Below are positions 22,761 to 36,044 of a stretch of 64,000 nt of DNA, piece by piece. Where the stretch lies: contig NC_135046.1 in the NCBI RefSeq assembly GCF_051020975.1, forward strand, positions 1,426,001-1,490,000, given 5' to 3'. Source of the DNA: Osmia lignaria lignaria. Taxonomy: Eukaryota; Arthropoda; Insecta; Hymenoptera; Megachilidae. The translations under genes and the position numbers were made by a program. How positions within the stretch are numbered: the first letter of the stretch is position 1; each line of letters starts with the position of its first letter. The notes beneath the pieces were generated by a model. The model worked only from the letters and a program-made list of their open reading frames with translations. It searched no databases and was not told where the DNA came from.

Positions 22761-23209
22761 AGGCGCCTTGGTGGACCACGAGGCAACAACGACAAACGGC
22801 GCACACATCGGCTCGTGCGAACATGGCCCGGAAGGTGCGCGCGAGGCTACTGCGCAGAGTCTTGTTTTGCTCGGCTGGACGAGGGGAATACGGAGGCAGA
22901 CGCGCGTTCACGGGGCATGGCGTGGTGCGCGTTCTAGTAAACAACTTGTGTGCGACTCGTGCGGGGAATCTCTCGCGCGGTTAACGAAGTTTCATCGTGG
23001 TTCTAGAATCGTGTTGTTTTCTGGTGCGCGTATGTGTGTACGTGTGTGGTGGTCGCCTTACTCGTGCTTACATAGAGAACAAGTGTGTTTCGCGCGGTGC
23101 TGACCGATATTCCCAGTGTCATCGATCGACCCTTGATCGTCCGTCCTCCAGTCTCTCGACGTTTCGCCGGAGGAGCATCCGGCAGTTCTTCCACCGTAGT
23201 GTCGACACG
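22760..23209 (+). other. Candidate first non-coding exon of InR
   Basis: CpG-rich sequence ends in GTCGACACG|GTAAGTCGA, a strong donor with the exon end at 23209. The next gene on this strand is InR at 41080, and no other plus-strand coding gene lies between, so this is the best candidate for a distal 5' UTR exon. Its start is approximate. Long 5' leaders and first introns are common for insulin receptor genes in insects. Transcript evidence is absent. Confidence 0.35.
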
Positions 23210-23898
23210 GTAAGTCGATATCACGTTGGAATTTCTTTTAATACGAACGCGAGTGTATGTGTCCGTTGTCACGATGCCGCGTCGCTCCCGAGTACTTATA
23301 TACGATTGCGTTCGGTTCGCGACGTTGTATGTATTTTCGGAACACGGGGCCGTCGTTGACCCAGCGCGAGCGGGCCAACCGCCACGCGAAATCGAAGGAC
23401 GCGTGTTAGCTCTCTCTCGATAGCTCTTCGCCGATCGAATTCCTGTAGAATTTGGGAATACGCGCCTTTCCCGCAACAACGACAATCGAATCTCGCGTGA
23501 CGTTCAAGAACCGACGCCTTTCGATTCTCATTGATCGGTGACTGTCATTTTTCTATTTGGTCGCTGCACGGCGTGGCGCGTTAGTTTCGTCTACGGATAT
23601 TATAAAGTTGACAGTGGGACACACAATACGATCGTTTACCTTCGACGTTGCTTTTGACATACGACCGATCATGGATATCACCGGTCTCGGGTTTCCTTCG
23701 GAACCGGATAAAGATCGATTCGGAGTAGCGACGTGCGCGCCGCGTGGTTTCGTGTACGCGTCCAAACAACGATGTCAATGTTCCCTTCGTCGGTTCGATG
23801 CGAGAATCGTGTGCGTACTTTGAAACATGTGTATGTGTGTATCTTTGTGGGGTGTGCAGGGAGGAAATCGGGGTGTAAAAATGGTTCAGGGCGAAAGG

Positions 23899-23918
23899 AA
23901 GAGAGAGAGAGAGAGAGA
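23899..23918. repeat. (GA)n microsatellite
   Basis: A 20-bp run of GA dinucleotides, about 690 bp after the candidate donor at 23210. It may act as a GAGA-factor site or be neutral. Confidence 0.85.
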
Positions 23919-24297
23919 ATGAGAAAGAACAACGAATAGGGACTACAGTGGGCAAAGTGGGGGACAGATAAAACAGAGAGGTGTATATATACATATATAT
24001 ACACACTTATAGACGTTGGCGTTTGAATTTCACGAGGAGAGAAGAGATTACGGGCGCGCAAGATCGGCGTCGCTGTCTATCGTCGCCACCGCCTACCTCC
24101 TCCTTGGTAAAAGGTCCACGGAACGTCAATAGGCAGAGCAGCATAGCTATATCGCATTCCACGATATTTCTCTCTTTAGTCACTGACCTCGCGGCTGCTC
24201 GGCCAACCTCGTTTCGTCGCCACTCTCGCCTCCTTGTTTACCACTCTCGAGCAAGATATTCCGTCGTCTCGCTCGGAAGAGCTTCCTCGAAACTCTC

Positions 24298-24334
24298 TCT
24301 TCTTCTTCTTCTTCTTCTACTACTACTTCTACTT
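24298..24334. repeat. (TTC)n then (TAC)n trinucleotide repeat
   Basis: About six TTC units followed by TACTACTACTTCTAC. It gives long Ser/Phe/Leu or Lys/Arg runs in overlapping frames, which explains the low-complexity open frames here. Confidence 0.8.
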
Positions 24335-25488
24335 TGTATCCCTACTCTCTTCCTTTCATACCTATTCGGGGATGAAGCGTTTTCAAAGGATTTATAAACG
24401 GCTCCGAAAGAATGTCCCTTGTTCCCCTGCACTGTATTTTCTAGAAAGACAGAGAGAGAAAGAGTGGTAAAACGTAGCCGTTTACTAGGATACACATAAC
24501 TAAAGGCGAATCGATCCGCCTTAACAACTCTTTCGAATCGGCTTTCGACCAGACGCGTTTACGTTGTACGGATTCATTGTTTCCGTCGCGATTTCGATTC
24601 CTTCACATCCAACTATGTATATCCTCTCTTCTTTCTGCGCCTGAATAGAATACGGAAGCATAGAGCACCATCTGTCCGACAATGACGCCGCTGACTTTTA
24701 CCGACAGGGACAATTTGATTTACATCAAAGAAAACGGCATACATACAAATATAATCGGCCCCTTGTATCCGCCGGTATTACGTTATAAAGACTACGATTC
24801 ATGCGGTTACGTGAAATTTCTGTAACACGCATAAATAGATAAATGAAACTTTACCGTGAGACGTAGGTGGAGCCTCTCACTATTTGCTTTCAATTTCGGG
24901 AGCATCAAAAAAGTGCCTAACTGTCTTCGTAGATAAAAGAAGGTGAATAAATAAGGTTAACAATGCGAGGCATTCCTTTCGTTACATTTTTAGAAATGCT
25001 TGAAAGGCTATAAATCCATGCGTCGTTTGTTTAACGAAGGGAACAATTAGGCGTGACTCCTGACACACGATATATGGCAATGTTTTGATCGACATCTTGA
25101 AACAGCGAAATACGACGATGGTGTTTATGCACGGTAGCCTTGATCGCAGCAGAATATTGTAATCAAACGAGAGCAGGGTAATATTAGTTATATAGGGACA
25201 AATATTTGTTTCATCGAATCTAGTAGATTCTTGACAGTCTATCTTTCGGTAACTTTCTCTTTCAACCCTCTCTCGCGTGCACGCGTCGAGATAAAAGTGC
25301 AGTAGGTAAGTAACGTGTTGCATTTCAACCACACGTGTCCCATGATCGCGTTGTGACATTTAACACGTTACTGCCCATAGGGGTTACCGCTGATCGCTGT
25401 CGCGAGCCTTATACAGTAAAAGCTGGATATATGCAAGGGAGATTGGGATCCAAACATTGCATACATCCAGCCGAGGTGTCGATTTTTT

Positions 25489-25512
25489 GTCGATATCGAT
25501 ATCGATATCGAC
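25489..25512. repeat. Perfect 24-bp palindrome of CGATAT units
   Basis: GTCGATATCGAT followed directly by its inverse, ATCGATATCGAC, with no loop. It lies inside the 715-bp element, flanked by T-rich runs. Confidence 0.9.
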
Positions 25513-25967
25513 TTTTTACCGTTAGCTTGGAAATTAATGTAATCTTCAATAGATACTGTCCGGTTTGATGGAAATCACGGGCTTTTCCTAACATCATAAA
25601 GCACCTAATTTGCAATCAGTAGTCCCGCGGCTCAGAAATATTCTGAACTGAACCGTGGCAACGATAAGTTTACGAAGCCATCGACCAGTTTAGTACTTTG
25701 CTAGAAATATTTGATAAATAAATGTGTTTGGTATTATTTTAATCTGAAAAATCTCACAAATGCGCTAGTAATTTTAGATAAGAAAAATTTAGATTAAAAA
25801 AAATTCAAAAATAAAAAAGTTTTATCGTTGAATTAGTATTAGTGCCATATTGATGAATACCGCTAGTACAATGTTGTATTTACACCGGTTGTATCTTACA
25901 TGCACGAAGGTTCTCAATATTATATTCGTTAAACTTTGTATTAAAGGGTTAATCACGTTTAGTAACG

Positions 25968-26006
25968 AATAAATAAATAAATAAATAAATAAATAAAAAT
26001 AAATTA
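25968..26006. repeat. (AAAT)n microsatellite
   Basis: About nine tetranucleotide units, nearly perfect, inside the 715-bp element. Confidence 0.9.
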
Positions 26007-29000
26007 ATCACACCAATATTACGGTTCGGATCATATTACATGGCTTCCTCGTCGTGAGTCTCGATTCGCGTAGGAGGATCCCCCCACGTGGAAGGGATAA
26101 CCACCTTGCACTTATCCAGCTTTTACTGTACTTCAATATATTTCAAATTTTTTGCACAGTTCTTACAACATTGCCACAGGTCATAGGCGACGCTGCGTTT
26201 ACCGTGTCAGCGACAGAACAATCGAGGATGAATCGAATAAATTTATTCGCCGTGAAAATGAAATTCGTTTTTTTCGTTTCTTTTTCTTTTTTATTATTAT
26301 TACACGCGGCGAAGTTGCGTATTTTTATTATTATATACATGGCACGTGGCTGGTGTGATTGCGTAACCCGTTCACGGTATCACGAGTTGGTGTACGCGTC
26401 GCAAACAAAATTTTTATTACGTTCACCAACGGTAAGGCAGCAATAACAACAACACGCTCACTCGGTCGTCCTTACATATTCCACGCGCCTCAGTCGTGAC
26501 TATTTTCCCGGGCTTGCGTAAGAAAATACGCTTCAAGGCGCTCGAACGGCTCGCGAGATCGCTCTCGCCGATTCGTTGCTAGCCACGCGTGAATATAACG
26601 ATCTATGAAGCCTCTTCTCGTTTACTTCGTCATCGCGAAAACCATCATGACGTCAGTCGAAGCTGCGTGTCGCGTGGGTGGAATGGAACGCGGTATCGTT
26701 GATAATCGGCTCAACTTTTGTAAGAAAGTTCATAATTAATTTACCAGGAGAAATATCAACTTTGAGATATCCGCAAAAGATTAACTCCACGCTTGACCTA
26801 TTTTTATCTAAAATAGGAGCGCCGTGAATATTTACTCGATGGTTACATAGGGCACGTTGAAAGTTCTGACGATATAAGTCACTTTCACCAGGTACGATTA
26901 AATTATCGATATTTTGGAATAAATTAAGTAATTCGTTTGATAACCGTGTAATCGCACGATAAATCCGCCCAGTCGTTATCGTTTTGCGCGAATAATTCAC
27001 CGTGTAATTAGAGCACGGGTTTTAATCGCGCACATTCGAATGATAGAGATTGAAATTACTTCGGATTTATTATCGTAGAAATTGAGCCATTATGCTGACG
27101 AAGCGTGTCGTGAAATCGTTCTGTTTTCTTATCAAACAAGATAGAAAAGACGAAAACCGAGATTAGAATCATTTGGAGAATTTAGGATAAGCGACTATGT
27201 TGATAATCATAGGATTTGAAGAATTTTTGTCGTGTTATCAAAGATATTCTTGGGTAGAAATCGATGGGAAATGGGAATTTCTACATGGTTTGACCCCGTT
27301 TCTATAATTCCTTTGATTCGATTTCCAGTCAAATATCCGTGATTAGCAAAGGATTATCGACAAAGCGAACCTTGTTGTTCCTTCAAACTATAGCAGTACC
27401 TAATTATAGCCACTGTTCCAACGAGGAATTCGCCATAAGCTCGCTTTGGTTCGAAGGGGTATTATTTAAGGTACAATTAAACGGCGATTATAGGGTTCAT
27501 TTTTCTTTTGAAACGTTGCTTTTGAGAAAAACGAGTTTGACATTTCGAGTACCCAAGTACTTAAGTACCTACAGTTTTTTTATTGTTCAATAGTGTTTTG
27601 CTATTTGTGCCTCGAACTTGCAGTATACTTCAATCTCATCTCTATTCATCTAATCAGTGTGATGATAGATAATAGTTGTTGTAATAGGGGCAGTATTTCA
27701 ATTGATCGGGCAATCGGTCAAATTTCCTTCGAACAAATAGAGTTCTACTTAGTCAGATAGCAATTCAGATTGCGGAAAAAAGGAAAGAGTACGTCGGTCC
27801 AAACTACGGCGGCGTCCTAAAAACCCGTCTCGACCCATTTCTCGGTCGATGGGTCGATCGGTCGAACATGTACGTGTTCCATTTAACGGAATTAATTCGA
27901 TTCCGAGTTTCTGGCGAGAATTTTCTGGCTTCGCGTGGACAGATAATTATTCGAGCGGGCGGAGATTGGCGAGAAGGTGGATCTAATCGGGCGGGAAACC
28001 GAGGCTATCGAGTTGTAAAGGTGAGAACCTGTTCCCACTGGCTAAAAACAACGTCGTTTCGGCGTTAGCCTAGCGATCAGTTCAGCAGAAGTAACAATAA
28101 AAAACGAAACGTAAAAAACGAACATTTCTCACGGTACGCATCAATTTTGCATGAATCGTTTGACAAAATTCGAATTTCAAGAGAATGATAATACGGATCG
28201 ATAATACGAAGGCACCGCGTTTATTTTTTGGATAGTGAAATTTTTTGGATAAAATTAGAAAAATAAAGGTGGTAGACGATTTTCAGTTGTACATACACGC
28301 TAGCGTGCAACCTTGGCACATATACGAGGCGGTGTCGGAGCGGAGCACGCCTCGACGCTTGCTGTACGCGGCAGATTTGAAGGGCGACGAATCGAGACAA
28401 ATTCGGGCGAAGGGCACCGTCCCTCGTCAATTCTCAATGCGCCATTCTTGAAAAACAAAGTGTACTAAATTTGAGTGATATTCGAGTGATAAACAATGTA
28501 AATGCCAAAACAAACAAGAATTCGTTTTCTATTAAAAATTTTCGCTTCTGGCACTTGTTATTATTTCGAGCGGTCAAGTGACGAAGAAAGAGGGAGAAGG
28601 GGAGAAAATCGCGGATCGATTTGCATAGTCACGAAACTAGCCCCGTGACTCGAAGGAATTCGAACAAATTGCTCGTTAACTTGCCGATTTTTTTTTCCTT
28701 TTCGTCGATATTCTGCCGATCGAGCGTTCATTATCTCGGTGAAGACCGGCATTCCTTGGCGATGCTGAAGGTGGAGGCGCGTCCCGGATGGAGCACAACG
28801 GTGTTTCATATCGCGCCTCGACGTTACACGAGACAAATCGAGGCTCCACACGTCGTGTCCCAGTTTAACGCACAACTATATGTATACACGTACACGTATA
28901 TAGACAATGAGGTTTCAACTTTGCGTCTTGCTAACTTGTTTGCGAGAAGAATATGCCACCTACGTGCCAGTCACCGTTTGCGAATTCGCTATACCCTCGC

Positions 29001-30589
29001 GATCCTACCATCGAACGGAAATGAACAGATGAACGCGGGGTAGCGAAATATTCCTACAAGTTTTCGTCAGTTTCACCGCGACAATTCTCTAATAACGGAG
29101 ACCATGCGCTAAAAGTTAACGCATCAATTTTTCTAGCTCGTACGAACCTCATTGTATTATAATGATCCGCTGCTGGTGCAACGGAGAGGCAACAAATTAG
29201 AAGACTATCGGTTAAAACAAGGGGGCAAGCGACACGAATGTCTACGTTCATACCTCATAGAAATCTAAATTCAATGCGTAACAACGGAACCGAAGGCTTT
29301 CTATGAATATTCATAGAAACGCTTCTTTTCCCCTGTTTTAATAGTGTGAACCGTTGAAAGAACGGACGGAATAGTGTAACGAATCGAAAGCGAGAGTATC
29401 ATCGCTTACACGTATACACGTTCACATGTGTTCCACGTGTTTGTCGTCTATTATTGCGCAGCAGAACGCGTTCGAGTTGACGCCAGTCTACTCGATTTGG
29501 CTTAACCCGACGAGTAACAGCGCCCAGCCGGGGTAAAATAGACCCGGCAAAGACGCATGCTACTCGTATGACGTACACCACTGTATCCGGCTTTTCTGCG
29601 ACTCATTGCCGTTGCGTCATATGTTTTATAGTCACCGGTTTCGCTCTGAAAGTTTTGAGAATCATAGACAAAGAATCTCGCTGTTGGTTCGAGGAACACC
29701 ACCCTTCGACCGTCCGACCATATACGCGAGTTTTCTACTGGAGCATCGAAGTCGGACATGATCCTTGAAGATCGTAGAAATGCGATTCGAGGGGGTAATT
29801 CAAAGCGTACACGAGAAGATACGTCATAATAAGCGGTTCATGTCTTGCTCTACCACGAGCAATAGCGGGGGAGTGTATGGTGAGAAAGAGAAAGAAAAGA
29901 GAGATCTGAATGGGGGAGAAAGAGACAGTACAAAGCAAAGGAAGGATAAAAAAGCGCCAACAATAGTGCAACGGACATAGACAAACAGACCAAAACAAAT
30001 GTCTCGCTAGTATATAACAAGCACATTCCATTGCTACCTCGCGCCATATTTGAATCCTTCTTGTTGTCCCCTCCACCCCCTACGTGCTGTTCGACCCCAC
30101 TGCTGTTCTTCGTTTCTACCTCTTAAGCCACGTATACACCGAAACGATCGGGCAAAACAGCGAATAATTCCTCGCGTATTCGGCGTGGCATTAATTTTTG
30201 TGCTTTAGTCATCGATAGAGTCGTCTACCGTTGTACGTTCCTATCTTAAAGGTGACTGATATAGTCCCATCGTGAAAATTTTGAATCGATTCATAAAACC
30301 AATGGTTAAGCGTAGCACAGTTGTTTTATTCAATTGTTTTGACAACTGGTTAATTACGATATGAGAATCTGTCACTGAGCCATAGAGATACGATCCTGTT
30401 ATTTCTCATTCTCACGAGAGCGTGTATAAAATATAACGAAAATTGATATCATTATATTTGAGGTTGTTTACAGGATCTTTTTCTTACGAGCTCCGATTGC
30501 ACAGCTGTTACAGTTATTACACAACATTTGTTTAAACATCCAGGTTTCCATTTACCTTTCTTCAAAGTGAGATGACAATCAAAATATTG

Positions 30590-30990
30590 AGCCTTACAGC
30601 ATTACTGTAACCCGCGAGAGATAGCAGGTTAATCGAATTACCCGCCGTTCTGTGGAACACCAACCATCGGGTTAGCCGGGGTTACCTGGCATATTATGCC
30701 CTATCCACACTGCTACGCGCGTAACGCGCCTGGCGGGTGTAGTCGCTAACCTACTCAGGTTAGCTTTTTCGTCCCAATGTCAACATTCCTTACGCCGACA
30801 ACGAGTCAAGTGTTGGTGGGTCTTCCGTACCCGAAAACGATGATTGGCAAGCCCATGCGTGGACAGTTTATCCAGACCCGGCGCCACTTAAAGGGTGGTG
30901 GCTGCTGGGGAGTGGATTTAACACTGTCGGTATAAGGAAAAGCTTGGAAACGGCAGAGCGGGTTATGAACCCCTCAAGGCTCACTTTTCG
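30590..30990. other. Unassigned GC-rich block, possible repeat remnant
   Basis: The block is richer in GG/CC dinucleotides than its flanks and carries short palindromes: GGCATATTATGCC at about 30688, GCTACGCGCGTAACGC near 30712, and GCTAACCTACTCAGGTTAGC near 30743. No open frame of note exists. It could be the decayed untranslated part of a retrotransposon or a structured non-coding element. I cannot assign it. Confidence 0.35.
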
Positions 30991-33574
30991 ACAATAACCT
31001 GTCCACATTTCACTGTTCACGAACAGTTCACTAATTGATCATAAACCACATCATACATCGTCAATGTAGACACTTTGAAAAGCAACCAGGATGGCTTATG
31101 CCGCGTCCACACTTCCGTTCACGAATAACTTAAGCCTTTCCTTATCAAGGAAAGTGATCACTTCCCATGGCTGTACACATTCACAGAGGTCGCCCGTTCG
31201 CTCGCTGTGTACGCAACTTAAGGCCGTCTCGTTTCCTCTTCGTTCCCGGTCCAGTCTACACGTATTCATCTTCTTTGCTCATCTCCTTCTTCGGAACGGG
31301 CTGCTACCTCTTTTTTTCACCCTTTCCATCCGCTCTCTCCCCTTTTCTGTCGTTCTTCATTACCCTCGCGTCTAACGTTCCTTCTTCTTCTTCTGCTTTC
31401 TGTCGGCCGCGAGGAGAAGGGAGCAGGCTCGGCTCGGCTTCTCCTCTTCCCTGTCCTTTGGGGCGTGGGTAAATACTTGAGCTGAGCGAGCGCTTTAAGT
31501 GTCTGCCTATCGTCGCTAATAAACTCTCGCGTTATTGCTCTCGCAGCTTTACTCTGTCATCCTCCTCTTCCTTCCCTCTCTTTTGACCCACGAACGTGCG
31601 ACCGCTTTTATAGTTAACCGTGCCGATCTTGGTCTTGTTCCGTCCAGAAGATGAATGGCGCAAAATTCTTGTTCACTTTTGGAAGAAGTCAATCATGCCC
31701 GGTACTTCGAACACGCGCCGCCAGGGTGATCCTTCGCGGTACCTACTTTCTCGCTAGTCCTCGAGGGAGTGTTTATTAACTTCCCTTTCGAAGCGCGAAT
31801 TTCATGATAAAAAGAGGGTTCGCAGGCCTCGAAGGTGTCGCTACAAGAAAGTTGGCGAGGGTATAAGGGTTGAACTGACGACGTGACCAAAATCGTGGTT
31901 GCTTTATTAGACCAGAGTAGACGATACGTTCAGTTTTCGTACTCGCCGTTGGATGGCGTGCCTTTTTATCGACTGACATCTTAATTCTTCTTTCGATACT
32001 GTACTTTACTAACAAAAGTACACGTTTGGACGAATTGCTAAATCAGGACTTACGAGAAAGTTGATACAAATAATGATCCATCTAGTGGCAAGCACCCGTA
32101 CTAACGGCGCGTATTATAAACGATCTTCAGCGCCATCTACGATGCCATCGCATAGATTATTCGTTAGATTTTTATCGATCCCGATACTATATACGTTCCT
32201 ATGTAAATTACATAAATTAACGATACGCGATTAACGATACGTAGAGCAGCAGCATCGCCTATCTCGAGCGATCGTGTTCGAAAGCGCGTGCTGGAGGGTC
32301 TTCGTTTTCCCACGGTTCACTGGACTCTGGCGAACCGCGGCGCACTGGAATTCCAGGTCGAGACGATCCAGGAACTACGCCGCATATTGGAGAACGCTGT
32401 ACAGGTAGAAGGGGTATCAAGGATTTCTTCGACCACCGCGCACCAGCAATATTGTGGCTATTTTCCAATGCAATTCAACGAGCCGTTCTTAGACCGTGTC
32501 CTTCCATCGAAGGTAGAGAAGGTAATTGACCCTTGGATGGTGGTTATTTTAATAATTCGTGCAGAGAAATTGTTGAAAATGGTCGAAGAAAGGAAACGCT
32601 TCCGTTCGGATACAGCGTAGAAGGAAGGATACTCGCGAGGGTGGCTCGATCCAAGGGTGGTTCCAGATGCTAGCGTAAGTCTGTTTGTTGGAGGTGCGGC
32701 GATAGGTGAGCGGGTAGAGTGGCGTTAGGGGTAGTAGGGGTGGGTGCGAGGGTGGAGGCTGCGGAAGGCGGGGCCCATCCTTTCCTTACTGCGCACTTTC
32801 TTACCCCTCCGCTGGTTCGCGTTCAACCCTCGTCAGAGTCGGCGTCCGCGGGCACACAGTTTGCTCGTAGGAAAAGACGGCGTCGCGTGTTTTCTTCTTC
32901 CCCGTACGTGTTTCCTATCGTCTTTTTTTTTTCTCGCTTCTCTACGCTTAGCCTTTTCACGGTGCAATATTACACGTGCGCGTGGTGCTGTTGATGGATT
33001 GTCCTCGTCGAATCCTGGTTTGCGCCCACGAGGCGGATCGACGCGGATATCCGGACACCGACCCTTGCCTACCTCCATCCTGCTACGTCACAATTGTACA
33101 CGTATGTATACAAGGAGCTTAGCTCTTCCTTTTTCTATCGAATGGTTTCGACTTCATCAGAGTTTGGATTGGTTATTGATCTTTGTTCTTTATTTGAGTC
33201 CTTTTCAAATGTTGGGGCAGCGTGATTCTTGAAACACGTTTCGTTTGAAACGCTCGTCGACTCGCGAACCACCATGATTCGGTGTCCTTTTAACAATTCT
33301 ACCTTTATTTTTTGGCCAGTTACCCATTTTCGTTTTACGGATCTTGGACTGTTTTTTATATGGAAGTTTGAGGGATAAGAGGATCCACGCTTGCGGCATT
33401 TAAAACGTTGACCGCCTTAAGGCGCGCCTCTGACTAGCACTATGAATACAAAAACAGAACTAATAAAAGCAACCGATTCCATAAAATATGGTGTCATCGA
33501 AGTGTTAAAAACAGACCACGACATCTGTCCATTTTACTGTTAAAATATGTAGCGATAAAATAAAACGTGTGTTC

Positions 33575-33697
33575 GTGTTATTGAGGGATTTTATAAAAAT
33601 GTTTTATAAGAAAATGTATCACGGATTATAGGATTAACGTGTTATCGAGGCGTTTTAAGAAAATGTTTTATAAGAAAACATATCAAGGATTATAGGA
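33575..33697. repeat. Tandem duplication, 64-bp unit, two copies
   Basis: Unit 1 at 33575-33638 and unit 2 at 33639-33697 share GTGTTATYGAGG, AAAATGTTTTATAAGAAAA and GGATTATAGGA in order, with a few substitutions. Confidence 0.85.
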
Positions 33698-36028
33698 GTA
33701 TTTACCAGATACAGGTTTATTCAGATAAGTCGGAGAGGAGGTTAATATGTGACACAGGTTTACAAGAATCGTTCTTATGCAAATTGCTTGGATATCGAAG
33801 GGAGTTAGTTAAGAAGGCGAGGGTAAACGTGGTGTTCCCTTGGAAAAGGTTCGTCGCAGAAACGATCAGAGGGGAAGACAGAGTCGTCGGGTGCGATAGG
33901 CGGTTGGTATCGACGGGTATCGTCGAGTAGAACGGAAAAAAGCGGAGAGGAACGGTTAATATCCAATTATCTGGAAGCTGAGTCGGTGCATCGCGTCGGC
34001 ATCGAGACAAGTCGAGAATCGCGGGACGAGGCGCGCCAGCAACGCGGTTTACCACTGCCCTCCTCTGCTCTGTTCACCTCCTGCACATCCTCCTTCTCTT
34101 GCTTCGCGTTCTCGTTCGAGTTTCGAGTACGAGTGACTCCACGGTGCGCGTGCATTGACCCCTTCACCCTCGTCCTCACCCGCCGACGACATTCTCTCGT
34201 CCTGATCCCTCCCGTCTCCATCCCAATTCCCAGTTCCACCGTTATCCCTCGTGTGTCTTTCCACGCATCCCGCTATACCAACCAGCAGCCTTCCCTTCAC
34301 GCACCCCTGCCCCGACCGACAAAACGATACGCATTAATAAATGCATATCCGGCGAATACGTGTTCGGTTTTCCGAAACAGGGGCTGAAGCTCGTGGAATA
34401 ATATAATTATCCAAGTTGTAAAAGAGGAATACGCAATGTGTTTCGATCGGAAATTGATTACTTCATTTCTGCTCCGTATATTCGAATTCGAATGTTTTAT
34501 CTTACGGTTATTACAGAGCGGAGACAGTGACGAAAGGGGTTAATTCACACGTGTCGACGTGTCAACGTTTCTTCGTAGCTCGTGTAATCGCAGCCTCGAT
34601 TAATCGCGATGCCACTTTTTATCACGTTTATTTCTGTTTTACAACGAGTGTAAAACTCGGTAGAAGGTTTCTCACGATGTCTTTCGTCGTCGTGACACGT
34701 GTACGCCGATCTCTCTTGGTCATCACCGACTCTGAATGGTAACGTTTCCTTACGTAAGGAGTTTGCTTTCGCCTCGACGTGTCTCCAACTTTATGAAAAC
34801 GCTTTTTTCTTTTTTTCACATAAGACAGCTCGAAATAGAACATCGAGCGTTCTTTCGGATTCGAAAAAGCATCCAACTGTCGTTCGATGTTCGATGCTGG
34901 AAGGTTTATACAGGACATATCATAATACGTAAATTACTTAACCTAACCCACTCAGGGGTCTTCGGAGGTTAACAGGGTTGACATTCGACAAGATCCGAGG
35001 CGGAAACACCACGGATGCTTCGGCTTGGATACACATGGAACGGACAATTCCAATTATCTATGCGCGTGCTTGGCTTGTTAGTGGTATGTAGGTGTACTTG
35101 CTGATAGCGTCCACGAGGTTGCGTGCTTTCCAACAGCATCTCTCTGTTCGTCGTTCAATGGAACATTTCGTGTGGCCGATAATTCCGTATTGATCTCATA
35201 AACGGTCCTACCTCTACTATCCGCCTCGGCAACGATTCTCGACCACGCTTTTCGCTTCGACAAACTGCAATCTCGTCGTCACTCTTGCTATTATAGAAAC
35301 CGATTGGTCCCGCGAAATATAATTACTCAACGTTCCTAACTCGTGTTCTATTTTGTTCGAAATCGATCGTGTCCTACCTTCGTAAAACGAGGCTATTCCT
35401 TGAATGGACATCAAAAGTATAGAATAAAAGTTATCTTTTCCTCGAACCATGTTTTTCACCTAGATAATAGCGAACTTTGATCCGTTTATTATTTCATTCG
35501 CTGCTAATTTCATGTTTCTCGAAATTAGGCGTGTACGATAAGGTCAGAGGCGGTTCTCGTAAACAAATAAACTCATCGTCAGACCTTTGTTTCGTATCCC
35601 ACGAGTCACCAACGTGATATCCACGTTATCGCGAAAGATCGCCACTTCAGTGACGCAAATTTTTTAACTCTAACTTAATGATTTCCTGTTCAAGATCGAC
35701 CGTTGTATCATTGTAAATTACCTTTTTTGTCATTCTGACCGAAAGCATAATACGTTTAACACTGTATTATGCAGGTGCAAACGAGCCCAGCGCTAACACT
35801 GTCTACGTAATCCCGTTTAGAAAACGTATTCTAGTCGAACAATTGGGTTAGTGAACACGATTGTAAGAGCGTTCGCGCTGGCTAGGCATGTGGCAATGTT
35901 TTGGTCGGCATCGATCGACCAGCCCTTACACTGCGGCGTAGTATCATACTTCCTTGCTTCTCCCGCACCCCCATGCTCTCCCACTACCTGCATAATCCAC
36001 CCACGCCCTGGTTCACTCAACCATCCTT

Positions 36029-36044
36029 ACACACACACACACAC
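36029..36044. repeat. (CA)n microsatellite
   Basis: Eight CA dinucleotides within the non-coding stretch upstream of InR. Confidence 0.8.

Larger units (their letters stand above)
25414..26128. mobile_element. Non-autonomous TA-flanked element, 715 bp
   Basis: TA at 25412-25413 and 26129-26130 flank inverted ends: CAGTAAAAGCTGGATATATG on the left and, on the opposite strand, CAGTAAAAGCTGGATAAGTG on the right, both continuing with CAAGG. The body is AT-rich, has no transposase and contains a perfect 24-bp palindrome and an (AAAT)n microsatellite. CAGTAAAA termini with TA duplication resemble pogo/Tigger-type elements. Confidence 0.7.

Noticed and set aside
22493..22944. Long Leu/Ser/Phe-rich minus-strand and Arg/Glu/Lys-rich plus-strand frames
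   Set aside because: Explained by the GA/CT-rich polypurine tract; not coding.
26653..27000. Minus-strand open frame of 115 codons
   Set aside because: No recognisable domain, no supporting splice sites or neighbours. It is in non-coding DNA where many similar frames occur on both strands.
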